Shown: positions 54,846 to 64,000 of the stretch, one piece after another | Numbering within the stretch: the stretch's first letter is position 1 | How the letters are laid out: the number at the start of each line of letters is the position of its first letter | Assembly (NCBI GenBank): GCA_034231615.1 | Contig: CM067314.1 | Location: forward strand, 11,382,890-11,446,889 | Direction of reading: 5' to 3' | Source of the DNA: Meghimatium bilineatum | Lineage: Eukaryota > Mollusca > Gastropoda > Stylommatophora > Philomycidae | Length of the DNA: 64,000 bases | Program-made: the position numbers and the translations under genes | Notes under the pieces: generated by a model | The model's database searches: none | Seen by the model: the letters and a program-made list of their open reading frames with translations, nothing else | Told to the model about the DNA's origin: nothing

Positions 54846-55125
54846 GAATTTTTATGTTAGTTTTGTGGGATCTACTTTATAATCAAGTTATAAATTACAG
54901 AAAAAATGTTCAGAAATTGGTCAATTATTGTAATTACTAAAACTGAGTTCAGAAGTAAGCCTTATCGTGTAGTTGACAATTCTCAGAGCTAACAATTTAG
55001 TACACAATTCTCGTAGTTACCAAACTCACAATTCTCCTAGTTTGTAAGTTGTTGAAATTTCTCCTAGTTAGCAAATTAGTTAACATTTTCAACAAATTAG
55101 TTTTTGTTTTAGTTAACTAAATGAT

Positions 55126-55206
55126 ATTGTTTCATATGATGGAAAATTATATCAACATCCAGACTTTCATGATGGCTGCTGTACATGGAACCACTGATGG
55201 AACAAA
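55126..55206 (+). ncRNA. C/D-box snoRNA candidate, copy 17
   Basis: Standard copy with box C ATGATGG and 3' stem tggaacaaa. Confidence 0.65.
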
Positions 55207-55622
55207 GCATTTTTGTTAATTTTGTGTGGTTGTTATACAATGTTCAGAAAAATCCTATAACTCATTTGGTTATTGGAGATTGGTTAATGTAGTGTGACTT
55301 CATAAAACTGTCAGAAGTAAGCCCCTATCACAAAGTTCACAATTCTCATAGTTAGCAAGTAGTTCCACAATTCTCATAGTTGGCAAGTAGTTCCACAATT
55401 CTTATAGTTAGCAAGTAGTTCCACAATTCTCATAGTTGGCAAGTAGTTCACCACAATTCTTATAGTTAGCAAATAGTTCATAATTTGTATAATTTAGTTC
55501 ACAATTCTTATAGATTAGCCAATTGCTTCACAGGTCTAGTGGCCAATTAGTCCACAATTTTCATAATAAATAGTATATTATTTAGTATGCGGTAAAATGT
55601 ATAGAATTCTTAAATAGGAAAT

Positions 55623-55701
55623 ATTGTTTCATATGATGAAAGATTATCAACATCCAGACTTTCATGATGGCTGCTGTACATGGAACCACTGATGGAACAA
55701 A
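55623..55701 (+). ncRNA. C/D-box snoRNA candidate, copy 18
   Basis: Canonical box C ATGATGA. 856 bp from copy 16 and nearly identical to it, but with the intact attgtttca stem. Confidence 0.67.
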
Positions 55702-55981
55702 GAATTTTTATGTTAGTTTTGTGGGATCTACTTTATAATCAAGTTATAAATTACAGAAAAAATGTTCAGAAATTGGTCAATTATTGTAATTACTAAAACT
55801 GAGTTCAGAAGTAAGCCTTATCGTGTAGTTGACAATTCTCAGAGCTAACAATTTAGTACACAATTCTCGTAGTTACCAAACTCACAATTCTCCTAGTTTG
55901 TAAGTTGTTGAAATTTCTCCTAGTTAGCAAATTAGTTAACATTTTCAACAAATTAGTTTTTGTTTTAGTTAACTAAATGAT

Positions 55982-56062
55982 ATTGTTTCATATGATGGAA
56001 AATTATATCAACATCCAGACTTTCATGATGGCTGCTGTACATGGAACCACTGATGGAACAAA
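55982..56062 (+). ncRNA. C/D-box snoRNA candidate, copy 19
   Basis: 856-bp duplicate of copy 17. Confidence 0.65.
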
Positions 56063-56478
56063 GCATTTTTGTTAATTTTGTGTGGTTGTTATACAATGTT
56101 CAGAAAAATCCTATAACTCATTTGGTTATTGGAGATTGGTTAATGTAGTGTGACTTCATAAAACTGTCCGAAGTAAGCCCCTATCACAAAGTTCACAATT
56201 CTCATAGTTAGCAAGTAGTTCCACAATTCTCATAGTTGGCAAGTAGTTCCACAATTCTTATAGTTAGCAAGTAGTTCCACAATTCTCATAGTTGGCAAGT
56301 AGTTCACCACAATTCTTATAGTTAGCAAATAGTTCATAATTTGTATAATTTAGTTCACAATTCTTATAGATTAGCCAATTGCTTCACAGGTCTAGTGGCC
56401 AATTAGTCCACAATTTTCATAATAAATAGTATATTATTTAGTATGCGGTAAAATGTATAGAATTCTTAAATAGGAAAT

Positions 56479-56558
56479 ATTGTTTCATATGATGAAAGAT
56501 TATCAATATCCAGACTTTCATGATGGCTGCTGTTACATGGAACCACTGATGGAACAAA
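56479..56558 (+). ncRNA. C/D-box snoRNA candidate, copy 20
   Basis: Canonical box C ATGATGA. One extra t in the guide (gctgttacatgg). It lies 113 nt before exon 4, near the usual distance of an intronic snoRNA from its 3' splice site. Confidence 0.62.
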
Positions 56559-56671
56559 TGTTATTTTACAATATTCTCAGGTACACACGTTGAGTGAGGT
56601 TATCTGATACTTCATTGCTTTGTGCGGTATATTATTTCATAACTGGGTTATATTTCATGTTCTCCCAACAG

Positions 56672-56768
56672 ATTCGAACCTTCCAAACTAGTACTGTTAA
56701 ACAAGACATTGATCAGGCTGCAAAGTACATCGGAGCAGGAGCTGCTACTGTTGGTGTTGCTGGCTCAG
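56672..56768 (+). CDS. ATP5MC: ATP5MC exon 4
   Basis: Codes for [20 protein letters not shown] and [12 protein letters not shown] plus the first base of a Gly codon: the cleavage region and the start of membrane helix 1. Acceptor tctcccaacag, donor gtatga (phase 1). Confidence 0.95.
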
Positions 56769-56806
56769 GTATGAACTTGTGTACAAATGTGTGTCTTGTA
56801 ACCGTA

Positions 56807-57045
56807 TGTTGTGGTGGTCTGAAAGGGGAGCAAAGAATTATGATGCTCTTATCTACCTAGCATAAGATGTGATTGAGGAGGCTTTTGGGGTGGGGGTTGG
56901 CTGTCCCATCCAGTAAAGGACAAAGTGACCATGCTGAAGTTGGATGTGTCTGGTTGAAAGATGCAGATATTGTGGCTAAGCTGTAAATCATGACACGATG
57001 CAATACGTTGTCTAGTCTACATTCTGAAAATCTATAGTTTGAATC
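56807..57045 (+). mobile_element. SINE-A, diverged, in intron 4
   Basis: Starts at tgttgtggtggtctgaaagg. The tail is lost near tagtttgaatcaattg. It lies 38 nt after the donor of exon 4. Confidence 0.75.
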
Positions 57046-57055
57046 AATTGTTATT

Positions 57056-57272
57056 TGAGCCAGCAAAGGATAGCAACGGTGATATGCCATGCATACATGT
57101 GGAGATGACTAAGAAGATTTTAGGATTTACACTCCACAGATCAGTGATCCAAAAAAAAGTAAGATTTGGCAGGCAAAAATCTCACAACAAAACCAAGCTG
57201 TAACCTCATGACAATACAAACTGTTCTCCTGACAACTTCAACCTAATCAGTAGGAGTTTGATAGTGAATGAA
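57056..57272 (+). mobile_element. SINE-A, very old copy
   Basis: agccagcaaaggatagcaac through ctaatcagtaggagtttgat. Directly follows the previous copy. Confidence 0.6.
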
Positions 57273-57461
57273 AAAGAAAATTATGTTCCTGGAAGATGAG
57301 TTGAAGTCTTGGTGCAAGTGGGTACTTGTGGTGACCAAGGTTGGTGACTGCTAGAGAAGTAAACTTTATCAAATCCGTTCCAAAATGTTATGCTAGACAT
57401 GCTGAAATTAGATTTGTAGTTTGAAGTGTGCAGATATTGCAGCTTTAAACTATATATGGGG

Positions 57462-57535
57462 GTTGTGATAGCGTAGTGTGATAAGTCATTCGTGTGCTGA
57501 CCAGCAGATCCAGGTTTCAAGTTTCCACTTTGTTA
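57462..57535 (+). mobile_element. tRNA-like SINE head
   Basis: gttgtgatagcgtagtgtga (A-box-like) is followed by ccaggtttcaagtttcc (B-box-like) at tRNA spacing. Decayed. The body is not delimited. Confidence 0.4.
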
Positions 57536-57539
57536 CTCA

Positions 57540-58679
57540 TGGTTTGAAATAAAATTGACTCCTGTGGTTCATCCAGTCACCAGGAAATAGGGTACCAATG
57601 GGGTGAAAAGGGAATGCATTGTTCTAGGCGGACCCAGGGTTAGCAGATAACCAAGATCCCAAATGTACCTCCATGCGGTGCAACCTGGAAACAGAAATAC
57701 AGCAGTTCGATCTGGTTCTGGCCACATCATTTGGGGATCGTGTCCGAGAATGTGGAGGTAGCAGATGGAAAGAGATTTGACTGCATAAAAGACAGACATC
57801 TCCGACACTATTTGCATCACCACGTACAGTGACACTATAGACAGACAGTGACGCTGAACATTATAGGGACGGCCAATGTAAAAGGTACGTGGAGATTTAT
57901 GGCATGTCGAGAGACTAATAGATGTCATACCGAGTACAATGACAAAATGAAAGGCAGAACAGCACCAGAGGGCAGCACGAACTGCAAATAGAAAGGAAAA
58001 AGTTCCTAGGAAAGGGGAACTACAAGCTCTGTTAGCTGAGACGAGCTTCTAGTTATCTGTGCTCCTTATAGGTAGAGACCACTAGGGACCAAACCCGAAA
58101 TAAAGGAATGACGAAAATGGATGTGCTGGACCTCGGACGTCCTGACCACAAGTGGCCAACCGGTTGCAAATAATCACAGTTCTACTGTGGAACTTGCAGC
58201 ACAACATACTTCACGCTCCCCGGCGGAAATCACACGAAATATTTGTTGTGGTTATTTGAGAGTGAACGCAGAAGGGTACCAGTGCTCTGGAAAGGTTGAG
58301 GAATGGTGCCATCATTACTTAGAAAGTGCTGTAGGCACCACTAGTCTGGCAGTTTTTGGCCAACCACTGACTAGCCCTTTGAGCACTTATGGGAATCTGT
58401 GTTCATAGTTCATAACTTCTATTACCTCTACAGTTAGAACTTGCTACCATAATAAGTTTGAAAACATGCAGAAGATATGCAAGGCCAAAATGTGCATGTA
58501 AAATGGTATATCTATTTCCTGTTCCCTGTGGAACATAGGGCTGCAATTGTAGCTACAACATCTGTTCTGCAGTCTTCTTTAACTGTGCCCACAAGTTTGG
58601 TATCTTCCTCTGCTATTCTCTAGGTATGTTTTCCTACTAATATTTCCATGGGTTCCAGTGAAGAACATGTCTGGCTTCT
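57540..58679. other. Intron 4 unassigned
   Basis: Frames of 119 codons (57569-57928, -) and 95 codons (58121-58408, +) are not recognisable. A SINE tail stub gagagtgaacgcagaag lies at 58258-58274. Confidence 0.35.
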
Positions 58680-58827
58680 AGACAGCTATTGACATTAATT
58701 TAAAACAATGGCAAAATGTTGTTGATGTAATTAATGCACAGCTTTGATTATTAGTGTAGTTATCATCACAGCTTTTTAAAACTTCTGTTGATCTTGAGCC
58801 AGTCTTCCTGTTACTGTCATGTTCAGG
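58680..58827 (-). pseudogene. LINE C-terminus, distal part
   Basis: On the minus strand, after the insertion at 58841, a DHLNMTVTGRLAQD-like stretch follows. It continues the segment at 60193-60300, so one LINE end was split by a foldback element. Confidence 0.5.
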
Positions 58828-58840
58828 TGGTCTTTGATAT

Positions 58841-60179
58841 AAATAACCAAATGGTCGGAGGGTGTCCGACAAAGTGGAGGGTGCCGCAGTAACCGAACGA
58901 ACAAATGGTAAAGCAAAATTAATTAAACTGGTTACTAGAAAAACTTACCATACCTAGGAATAAAAATATATAAAAAAGTAAATAAAAAACATACAATAAA
59001 ACTAAATAGTACAATTCTTAGTCATTCTCTTTTACTGGATGCGTTTCCACAACTGTTACCGGGTCACGTAACTATCACGTATAGTTAATTCACTCATCTA
59101 TTTTGTGTATTATTGTTTAGTTTATAAGTTAGTCTCTTGAAAAAGGTCCCATTTGGATAGACACTTTGAGAATTGTCCTATTTCGTTTTATTGTATGTTT
59201 TTTATTTACTTTTGTATATATTTTTATTCCTAGGTACGTTAACCTTTAGCAAGCCAGATTAAAAAATACGAAACGTATCCCTGCCACCGGATTCTTTTTT
59301 GAAAATTTGCATTATTGATGGTGACTGTTTTGAAAATGTGATAATTTTTTGGTTGTTAGAGATATTTAAATAATATTTGCACATATAAATAAAGAATTGA
59401 ATTATGCATATATTGGTGTAATTTATGTACGTGTGTGTGTGTGATACCAGACGTATGAGAAAGTGGTAAAGACGTTTTTCACAAAAAACATATATTTTAT
59501 AACAAATAAAGAGGAAAAAAATAAGAAAAAAAATAACTTACCTTACATATCGAATTCCTTGGCAACACTGTCAACTAAATCACGTAAATCTGTTGTATTT
59601 ATGTTCTTTCACTGCGAAATTATCAAAATATAGCCGGGGGAACTGTATAAAACATGTAGATTTGCAGTAAAATCGTTCTTTGAGCTTAGGCCTAGAGTTA
59701 TTTTTTCTGCCACTTCAAAATATTCGATATCAAACGTACAAGTCCCCAAACCAGCACGGCATTCTGTATATTCACTGCTGTGAAACTAAATAACCTAATA
59801 ATCCATGATTTAATCCACGATTCAATGTTATTTTATTCGAAATACGATGAAATAAAGGTCTGTAAAACCGATCCATCATCATGGCATCGTACCGGTGTAC
59901 AGATGTGGTCAGATTAATTGCTCTTAAACTTTTACGAATAGCCAGCCATTCTCAAAAACGATCATGTCGGAAGTGGGGGATGTACCGGCTTCGATTGCGC
60001 ATGTCCCCAGCTATGTGCACGAACTGTGGTACGTGTAAATCTCACGATAATCTCGCTGGGAGGGACGGCCCGCCATCAGCGCGCGCAGCCATTTTGTTTT
60101 TCGGCGGCTGGATATCATATCGGCTCGGTGAAGGTTAAGTTCTTCTAGTAACCAGTTTAATTTATTTTGCTTTACCATT
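58841..60179. mobile_element. Foldback/Penelope-like element with 13-bp target duplication
   Basis: tggtctttgatat flanks it exactly at 58828-58840 and 60180-60192. It has inverted arms: 58903-59018 pairs with 59169-59238 plus 60139-60179. The right arm was later interrupted by a piggyBac-type insertion. The centre carries ctcttttactggatgcg and cttgaaaaaggtcccatttg, shared with the intron 3 insertions. Confidence 0.75.
59239..60138. mobile_element. Non-autonomous piggyBac-type element, 900 bp
   Basis: Bounded by TTAA (59239-59242, 60135-60138). Ends ttaacctttagcaagcc and, complement, ttaaccttcaccgagcc. Left and right subterminal parts (accggcttcgattgcgcatg) match the 36.75-kb element. The opposite foldback arm shows the uninterrupted site (with g for the first t of TTAA). 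No transposase frame. Confidence 0.9.
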
Positions 60180-60192
60180 TGGTCTTTGATAT

Positions 60193-60300
60193 CTTGTGTC
60201 CATCTTCTTGGTATGCCTCTTGTTCCCTGGTATCCCCTTCATTATGGTCATCTCTAGGTTGTCATGGCGTTTGATATGCCTAGAAGACTAGGTAGTACTG
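60193..60300 (-). pseudogene. LINE C-terminus, proximal part
   Basis: The minus strand reads HIKRHDNLEMTIMKGIPGNK and then a RWTQDIKD-like stretch across a frame break. It is separated from its continuation (58680-58827) by the foldback element. Confidence 0.6.
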
Positions 60301-60480
60301 ATTGTGGAGAGACTCCAATCTCTGTTCACATCTTTACAGACATGTGAAATGCTAAGAGACCTAAGAAAAAAGATGGTCAGATAACATCAAAGATGGAACA
60401 GGTCAAGATTTTGCCACATGTACACTGAAGATATAAATTACTTGTGGACTTGTGCAATCATGGCAGGTTTGCGGATGAAC
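60301..60480 (+). pseudogene. LINE C-terminal fragment
   Basis: A decayed GRPKKRWSDNIKDGTGQDFA-like run is readable across frames. It points away from the previous one. Confidence 0.45.
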
Positions 60481-60599
60481 AGGCTATGCCACAAATATCT
60501 TACCACAATATTTAGGCTGCGAACAACACATGTACAACGTGTCAAATATATCTATAAAGAAATCAGCAGGTCATACTGCAACTCTTTCATAGCATGATA

Positions 60600-60765
60600 G
60601 AATGCAGTAGAGCAAAGGTCGACCTAAACGCTGCAGGGCAAGATATATTCAGGAATGTATGACCATGTCGTTAGAGGAAGTGGGACAACTTGCCAGAGAC
60701 TGTGGGGATTTTAGGAGATACATTAAGGAAGACTACGTTCTGGAAAGAATATGTCACATAATGCA
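60600..60765 (+). pseudogene. LINE-alpha 3' end
   Basis: Reads MTMSLEEVGQLARDCGDFRR and, shifted, the terminal TFWKEYVT equivalent (ttctggaaagaatatgtcac). Confidence 0.6.
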
Positions 60766-60910
60766 GTATGAGGAAGAAAAGAAAATTAGGCAAGTCGACA
60801 GTATCTGGACATATCCTCCAGTATGGCGCAGGTAGCTTTCCAAGTGATGTCATGCTGTTTCGTTGTGATTCTTGTTCTGCCGCTTGGGCCTCTCCCACAT
60901 TTACATTTTG

Positions 60911-61061
60911 TTTCTTTTTCAGAGTTCATTTTCAAACTCCTGCTGGCTCTCCCTTGTAGCAGCACCATGGTTCTAGATTTCCAGCAGGATGTAGTCCTGA
61001 GAATGGAATTGCGTTGTGTCACCGTTTTATTTGCACCAATGACCCGACACATCTTCGGCGA
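60911..61061 (-). mobile_element. SINE-B copy
   Basis: From tttcagagttcattttcaaa to gacccgacacatcttcggcg. Confidence 0.85.
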
Positions 61062-61574
61062 ACACTTTGTGTGTGGACCCATGTATATGAATCCATAAAG
61101 TTGTACCTGATGTTAATGTCAAATGATCAAAGCCGTCTCTCGCAATCTCCATTGTTTAGTAACCTCTCCAACAGTCTGAGTATATCGTGGAACCCTGCTC
61201 CACATTCTCAAATGTTGCTCTCCTAGTGTGTCGGCACATCTGTACTCCACTAGCAGCAGAAACACCTGTCTCATGACACAGATCTCCAAAGACCCACTGT
61301 TAAGGTAAAACTATTCAGTTGGTGAATAGGCTCTCGTCAACCGCAGTCATCCTTCCCTATCCTCTGTTGTTGTGATAAGTTGTACACACTCCTCCCGCAT
61401 AAACACATTCCGCAGCACCACTGTTTTTGCTCATCTGTAGTCCACGTGCAGACCACTCTGCATCCCATCTGGTAAGCCTAGCCATAACAGAATCAGAAGG
61501 CCACGAATGTGGTTTTTATGAACTGCAAACACATCAGCTTGAGAATTGAGCGAGCAGAGTGACGCCACAATATG
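61062..61574. other. Intron 4 unassigned
   Basis: Nothing recognised. Confidence 0.35.
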
Positions 61575-62588
61575 CTTTCCTAGTACGCTGGTGCCAGAAT
61601 TCACACTTTTGCAATATACCGACTTTGTGTTTTTAATAATTTATCCTGGTTTCTAGTTTTTAACGCACCAGTTGCCAACCAAAACATTAGGCATAAGTTG
61701 CGAAATATTTGTTGGCAAAATTTACAGCATAATAAAAACATGACAAAACTGTTGAAGTTACCTGTAGTAAAATGCAAACATTAGGCCTATGTCGCAAGTG
61801 CAACACAACATAAGGCCTATGTCGCAAGTGCAGCAAAACATTAGGCCTGTGTGAATGAATGTCAACGAATGCAGCAAAAAGTAAACATTACCGAACTGGT
61901 TTTGTTTCTAATGACTGATTGATGCACCGACTATTTTAATATGCTTCTGAAATATGAAGTTGAAATGCTGCATTTTGGTGGTGTATGCTGCAGCGTATTG
62001 TAGTAAAGAACCACGTGAAATAGATTAGTTTGTGAATTTCACATTTCGTTGCTTTATATGCAGTAATACTGTGGCCTGTCAGAATATAGGTCATGATACT
62101 GTGCCGTGTCAGAATATCTAGAACATATTTCGGCGAATTCTGGTTTGCTGGGCCCATCGCAATTTTATCATTGAATGAACATTCGAAATAGTAATAACAT
62201 TGATTGCTAGAAATGTATAGTTTATGGTATCAGAAACTTAAAACTAATTTTGTCACAGCACGTTGCGGTAGCAATCCACAACAATCTACACAATTGCTTA
62301 GATGTCGGAGAAAAGCAACAACGGTTACTAAATTAGATAAAATAAGACATGAAGAAATTAGGACAAGAGCTGGTATATCACGTATTGAGCACATCGAAAG
62401 ACAGCAAGTAAAATGTTTCGGGTCAAATTCTACCCCTTAGCACATCCCACCTAAGTCATAATAATTGTCTGCTACAACTGGTTTCCCGGTACCAATTCTC
62501 TCCCCTTATCTTGACTTATATTTCGCTACACATTTCATAAAAGTTGGGTTAAATTCATTAAATTACTGGCACCAGCGTACTAGGAAAG
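61575..62588. mobile_element. About 1-kb element with 23-bp terminal inverted repeats
   Basis: ctttcctagtacgctggtgc (continuing cag) at 61575-61597 is perfectly inverted at 62566-62588. The interior holds two to three copies of attaggcctatgtcgcaagt (61777-61850) and a LINE scrap, but no transposase. No clear target duplication. Superfamily unknown. Confidence 0.65.
62260..62430 (+). pseudogene. LINE fragment inside the inverted-repeat element
   Basis: Open frame TKLDKIRHEEIRTRAGISRI and EHIERQQVKCFG, matching the linker before the xFGH motif in LINE C-termini. Confidence 0.55.
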
Positions 62589-62733
62589 AACCAAAATATC
62601 TTTACATGTTTTTTTAAAAAAATACGAAATGTAGATCTTTTTTTTTGGTATAGTTTAAAAAAAAGTAATGTATGTGCATATAAAAAAATAACAATATTTA
62701 TATAAAAATATGTACTATTTTGTATTCATTCAG

Positions 62734-62897
62734 GAGCTGGTATTGGCAGTGTATTTGGCAGCCTTGTCATAGGATATGCACGTAATCCAGGATTGAAGGG
62801 ACAGTTGTTCTCATTTGCCATCTTGGGATTTGCCCTGTCTGAGGCTATGGGTCTTTTTTGCCTAATGATGGCCTTTTTGCTGCTGTTTGCATTTTAA
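62734..62897 (+). CDS. ATP5MC: ATP5MC exon 5 with stop
   Basis: Completes the Gly codon and codes for [40 protein letters not shown] and [13 protein letters not shown], then TAA. It contains the rest of helix 1, the RNP loop with the conserved Lys, and helix 2 with the essential Glu. Acceptor tattcattcag. Confidence 0.97.
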
Positions 62898-63835
62898 TTG
62901 GAACACTGTGGCAACTATAGATATTTAAATATTTAGTGCAAAACAAAATTGATACACAGATTTGAGCTGTGATTGTGAGTTTGTGGAGTACAAATGTTAG
63001 CATGTTTTAGTATGTGGAGTGATGAATGTCTTTCTGATGGAGCTTGTTATTTTTTTTTGGAACTACAAATAAGTAAAGCACGAGCTCATATGCCCAAAAT
63101 AGCAGTAGAAAATACACCTCAGCAATTAGCGTAACTGAAAGATAAAAACTAAATTCTGTGAATGTGAGTCACAGTGACGGACACTCTGGCTTCATAACTT
63201 GATTTAGGATTGATTCTCAGTTTAGCGAACGAAGGAAGGAGGTGGTTCTCAATTAAGGTTTTTCAGTTACAAATGGGTTCACATAGCCTCAGGAAATAGG
63301 TACCAGGAGAAAGTGATGGCAGTTGACATGATGATGTCTACAGCAAATATAACACCATATCTTTGTATGCCTTACTGGTGCGACAGGTATGTTTTGTGCA
63401 TGATTTTTTTTTTTAAAGCAGCATATGCTAGTAGTTTTTGTTAAAGTGAAGTGATTCATATTTTGTCACACCTACAGTTTGTGATAATTTGAGATAGTTT
63501 GAACATGCGAAATTGTCTTTAACTGCAGAGGTATTATTTAGCACAAGAATCCTGGCTAATGTATGCATAATTGAACACAATTGAACAAATGTTATACTGC
63601 ATATATTTGAAAGCAAAAGTTTAGTTTTGTTTAAGTTTCATTTTCTTTCTGTAATGAACATTTCTCAGTTATGCCAGGCTGGCATTAATAGACCAAATTT
63701 GTCATTTGAAGACCAAATTCATTTATTGGTTTTGCTGAGATTTGTGGTTTCTGTAATAGAGGTAGTAGTTGTTTGTAGCACCTTTCCTTAGAAGATTGAA
63801 GTTGTTGAGAAATAAACGGCTATATTATCTTGTGT
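62898..63835 (+). other. ATP5MC: ATP5MC 3' untranslated region
   Basis: No coding signal after the stop. The end is placed by an AATAAA at 63811-63816 with T/G-rich sequence (tatcttgtgttg) 15-25 nt downstream. Confidence 0.6.
63811..63816 (+). terminator. Poly(A) signal AATAAA
   Basis: Canonical hexamer about 915 nt after the stop codon, followed by a GU-rich element. The best candidate for the transcript end. Confidence 0.6.
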
Positions 63836-64000
63836 TGACAGTTGAAGTTCCTTTGGTATGTTAGTATGTGTGTTCACTGGTACAGTGGAATCCCATTACA
63901 ACTTGGTCTGGACCAACAAGATATATATATATATATATGTAATAATATACATTTGCCATATACAGTACAAATAATATAGAGTAAATATAATTGGGGATTA
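63836..64000. other. Downstream flank
   Basis: Contains a short (TA)n run (63921-63939). Nothing else recognised to the window end. Confidence 0.4.

Larger units (their letters stand above)
54754..56471 (+). repeat. Tandem duplication of 856 bp
   Basis: 54754-55609 and 55610-56465 are near identical, and a third partial copy continues to 56558. Each unit holds two snoRNA candidates. The joints are at TTAAATAGG, the site used by the piggyBac insertion. Confidence 0.92.
45044..56671 (+). repeat. ATP5MC intron 3: array of 20 snoRNA-bearing units
   Basis: The intron is built almost wholly from a unit of roughly 310-500 bp: one about 80-bp highly conserved block (the snoRNA candidate) plus a looser spacer of cacaattctcatagttagc-type short repeats. 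Block-to-block spacing is near 310, 360, 408 or 497 bp where nothing is inserted. The blocks are clearly better conserved than the spacers except inside the recent duplications. Confidence 0.9.
35510..63835 (+). other. ATP5MC: ATP5MC gene: mitochondrial ATP synthase c subunit, 5 coding exons
   Basis: Encodes the proteolipid subunit of the F0 rotor ring in the mitochondrial inner membrane, which carries protons to drive ATP synthesis. Joined exons give 153 codons. Residues 1 to about 78 form a poorly conserved mitochondrial presequence, followed by RTFQTS near the processing region. The mature part runs from about residue 90 ([20 protein letters not shown]). It has two membrane helices joined by the polar ARNPGLK loop, and the second carries the proton-binding Glu in ALSEAMGLF. 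The family is usually 136-142 residues, so the presequence is slightly long. Introns are 6.6, 2.8, 11.6 and 6.0 kb, phases 0,0,0,1, all GT-AG. Intron 3 hosts a snoRNA array. Confidence 0.95.

Noticed and set aside
45137..56520. Short open frame (ATGATGGAA..., about 36 codons) within each conserved intron 3 block
   Set aside because: It is broken by the gattga variant and length changes in many copies, while the stem and boxes C and D persist. The RNA interpretation explains the conservation better.

Overview
This is animal nuclear DNA: A+T-rich, crowded with retroposons and tandem arrays, and carrying one intron-rich housekeeping gene. That gene is the nuclear gene for the c subunit of mitochondrial ATP synthase (ATP5MC family), read on the + strand in five exons between about 35.5 kb and 62.9 kb. 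The mix of transposon families (LINEs with RNase H, piggyBac, mariner, pogo and hAT-like elements, several SINEs) and the dense minisatellites suggest an invertebrate. A mollusc is my guess, at low confidence. Family labels such as SINE-A, SINE-B, LINE-alpha, LINE-beta and LINE-gamma are mine, made for this window.

Left half (1-35.4 kb): I found no convincing host gene. It is a patchwork of (i) SINE-A (about 280 bp) and SINE-B (about 160 bp), both ending in a shared tail plus (AAG)n, several with exact target-site duplications; (ii) 5'-truncated, mostly broken LINE pieces: endonuclease at 25.3 kb, reverse transcriptase at 26.6-27.6 kb, RNase H at 3.5, 5.9, 15.7 and 22.0 kb, and many C-terminal/3' ends; and (iii) at least fifteen tandem arrays with monomers of 14, 18, 20, 23, 29, 34, 38, 39, 58 and 64 bp and others. 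Long open frames here are mostly by-products of these arrays.

Right half (35.5-63.9 kb): ATP5MC exons lie at 35510-35554, 42135-42194, 44948-45043, 56672-56768 and 62734-62897, all joined by GT-AG introns. The predicted protein is 153 residues: a presequence, then the two-helix c subunit with its proton-carrying Glu. Intron 1 holds an internally deleted piggyBac copy, a pogo-like fragment and a small inverted-repeat element. Intron 2 holds a decayed mariner fragment and SINEs. Intron 4 holds a three-level nest: a piggyBac-type element inside a foldback element inside a LINE.

The outstanding feature is intron 3 (45044-56671). It carries 20 sense-strand copies of an about 80-nt block with the hallmarks of a C/D-box small nucleolar RNA: a terminal stem, box C ATGATGG/A, an internal ATGATGG (C'), and box D CTGA. 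The segment just before box D can pair over 10 nt with a conserved LSU rRNA stretch, as I remember that stretch. The copies fill the intron from 79 nt after the 5' splice site to 113 nt before the 3' splice site. They have been amplified by tandem duplications of 1788 bp and 856 bp that look nearly identical. One 926-bp piggyBac-type insertion sits between two snoRNA copies, and the neighbouring duplicates preserve its empty TTAA site.
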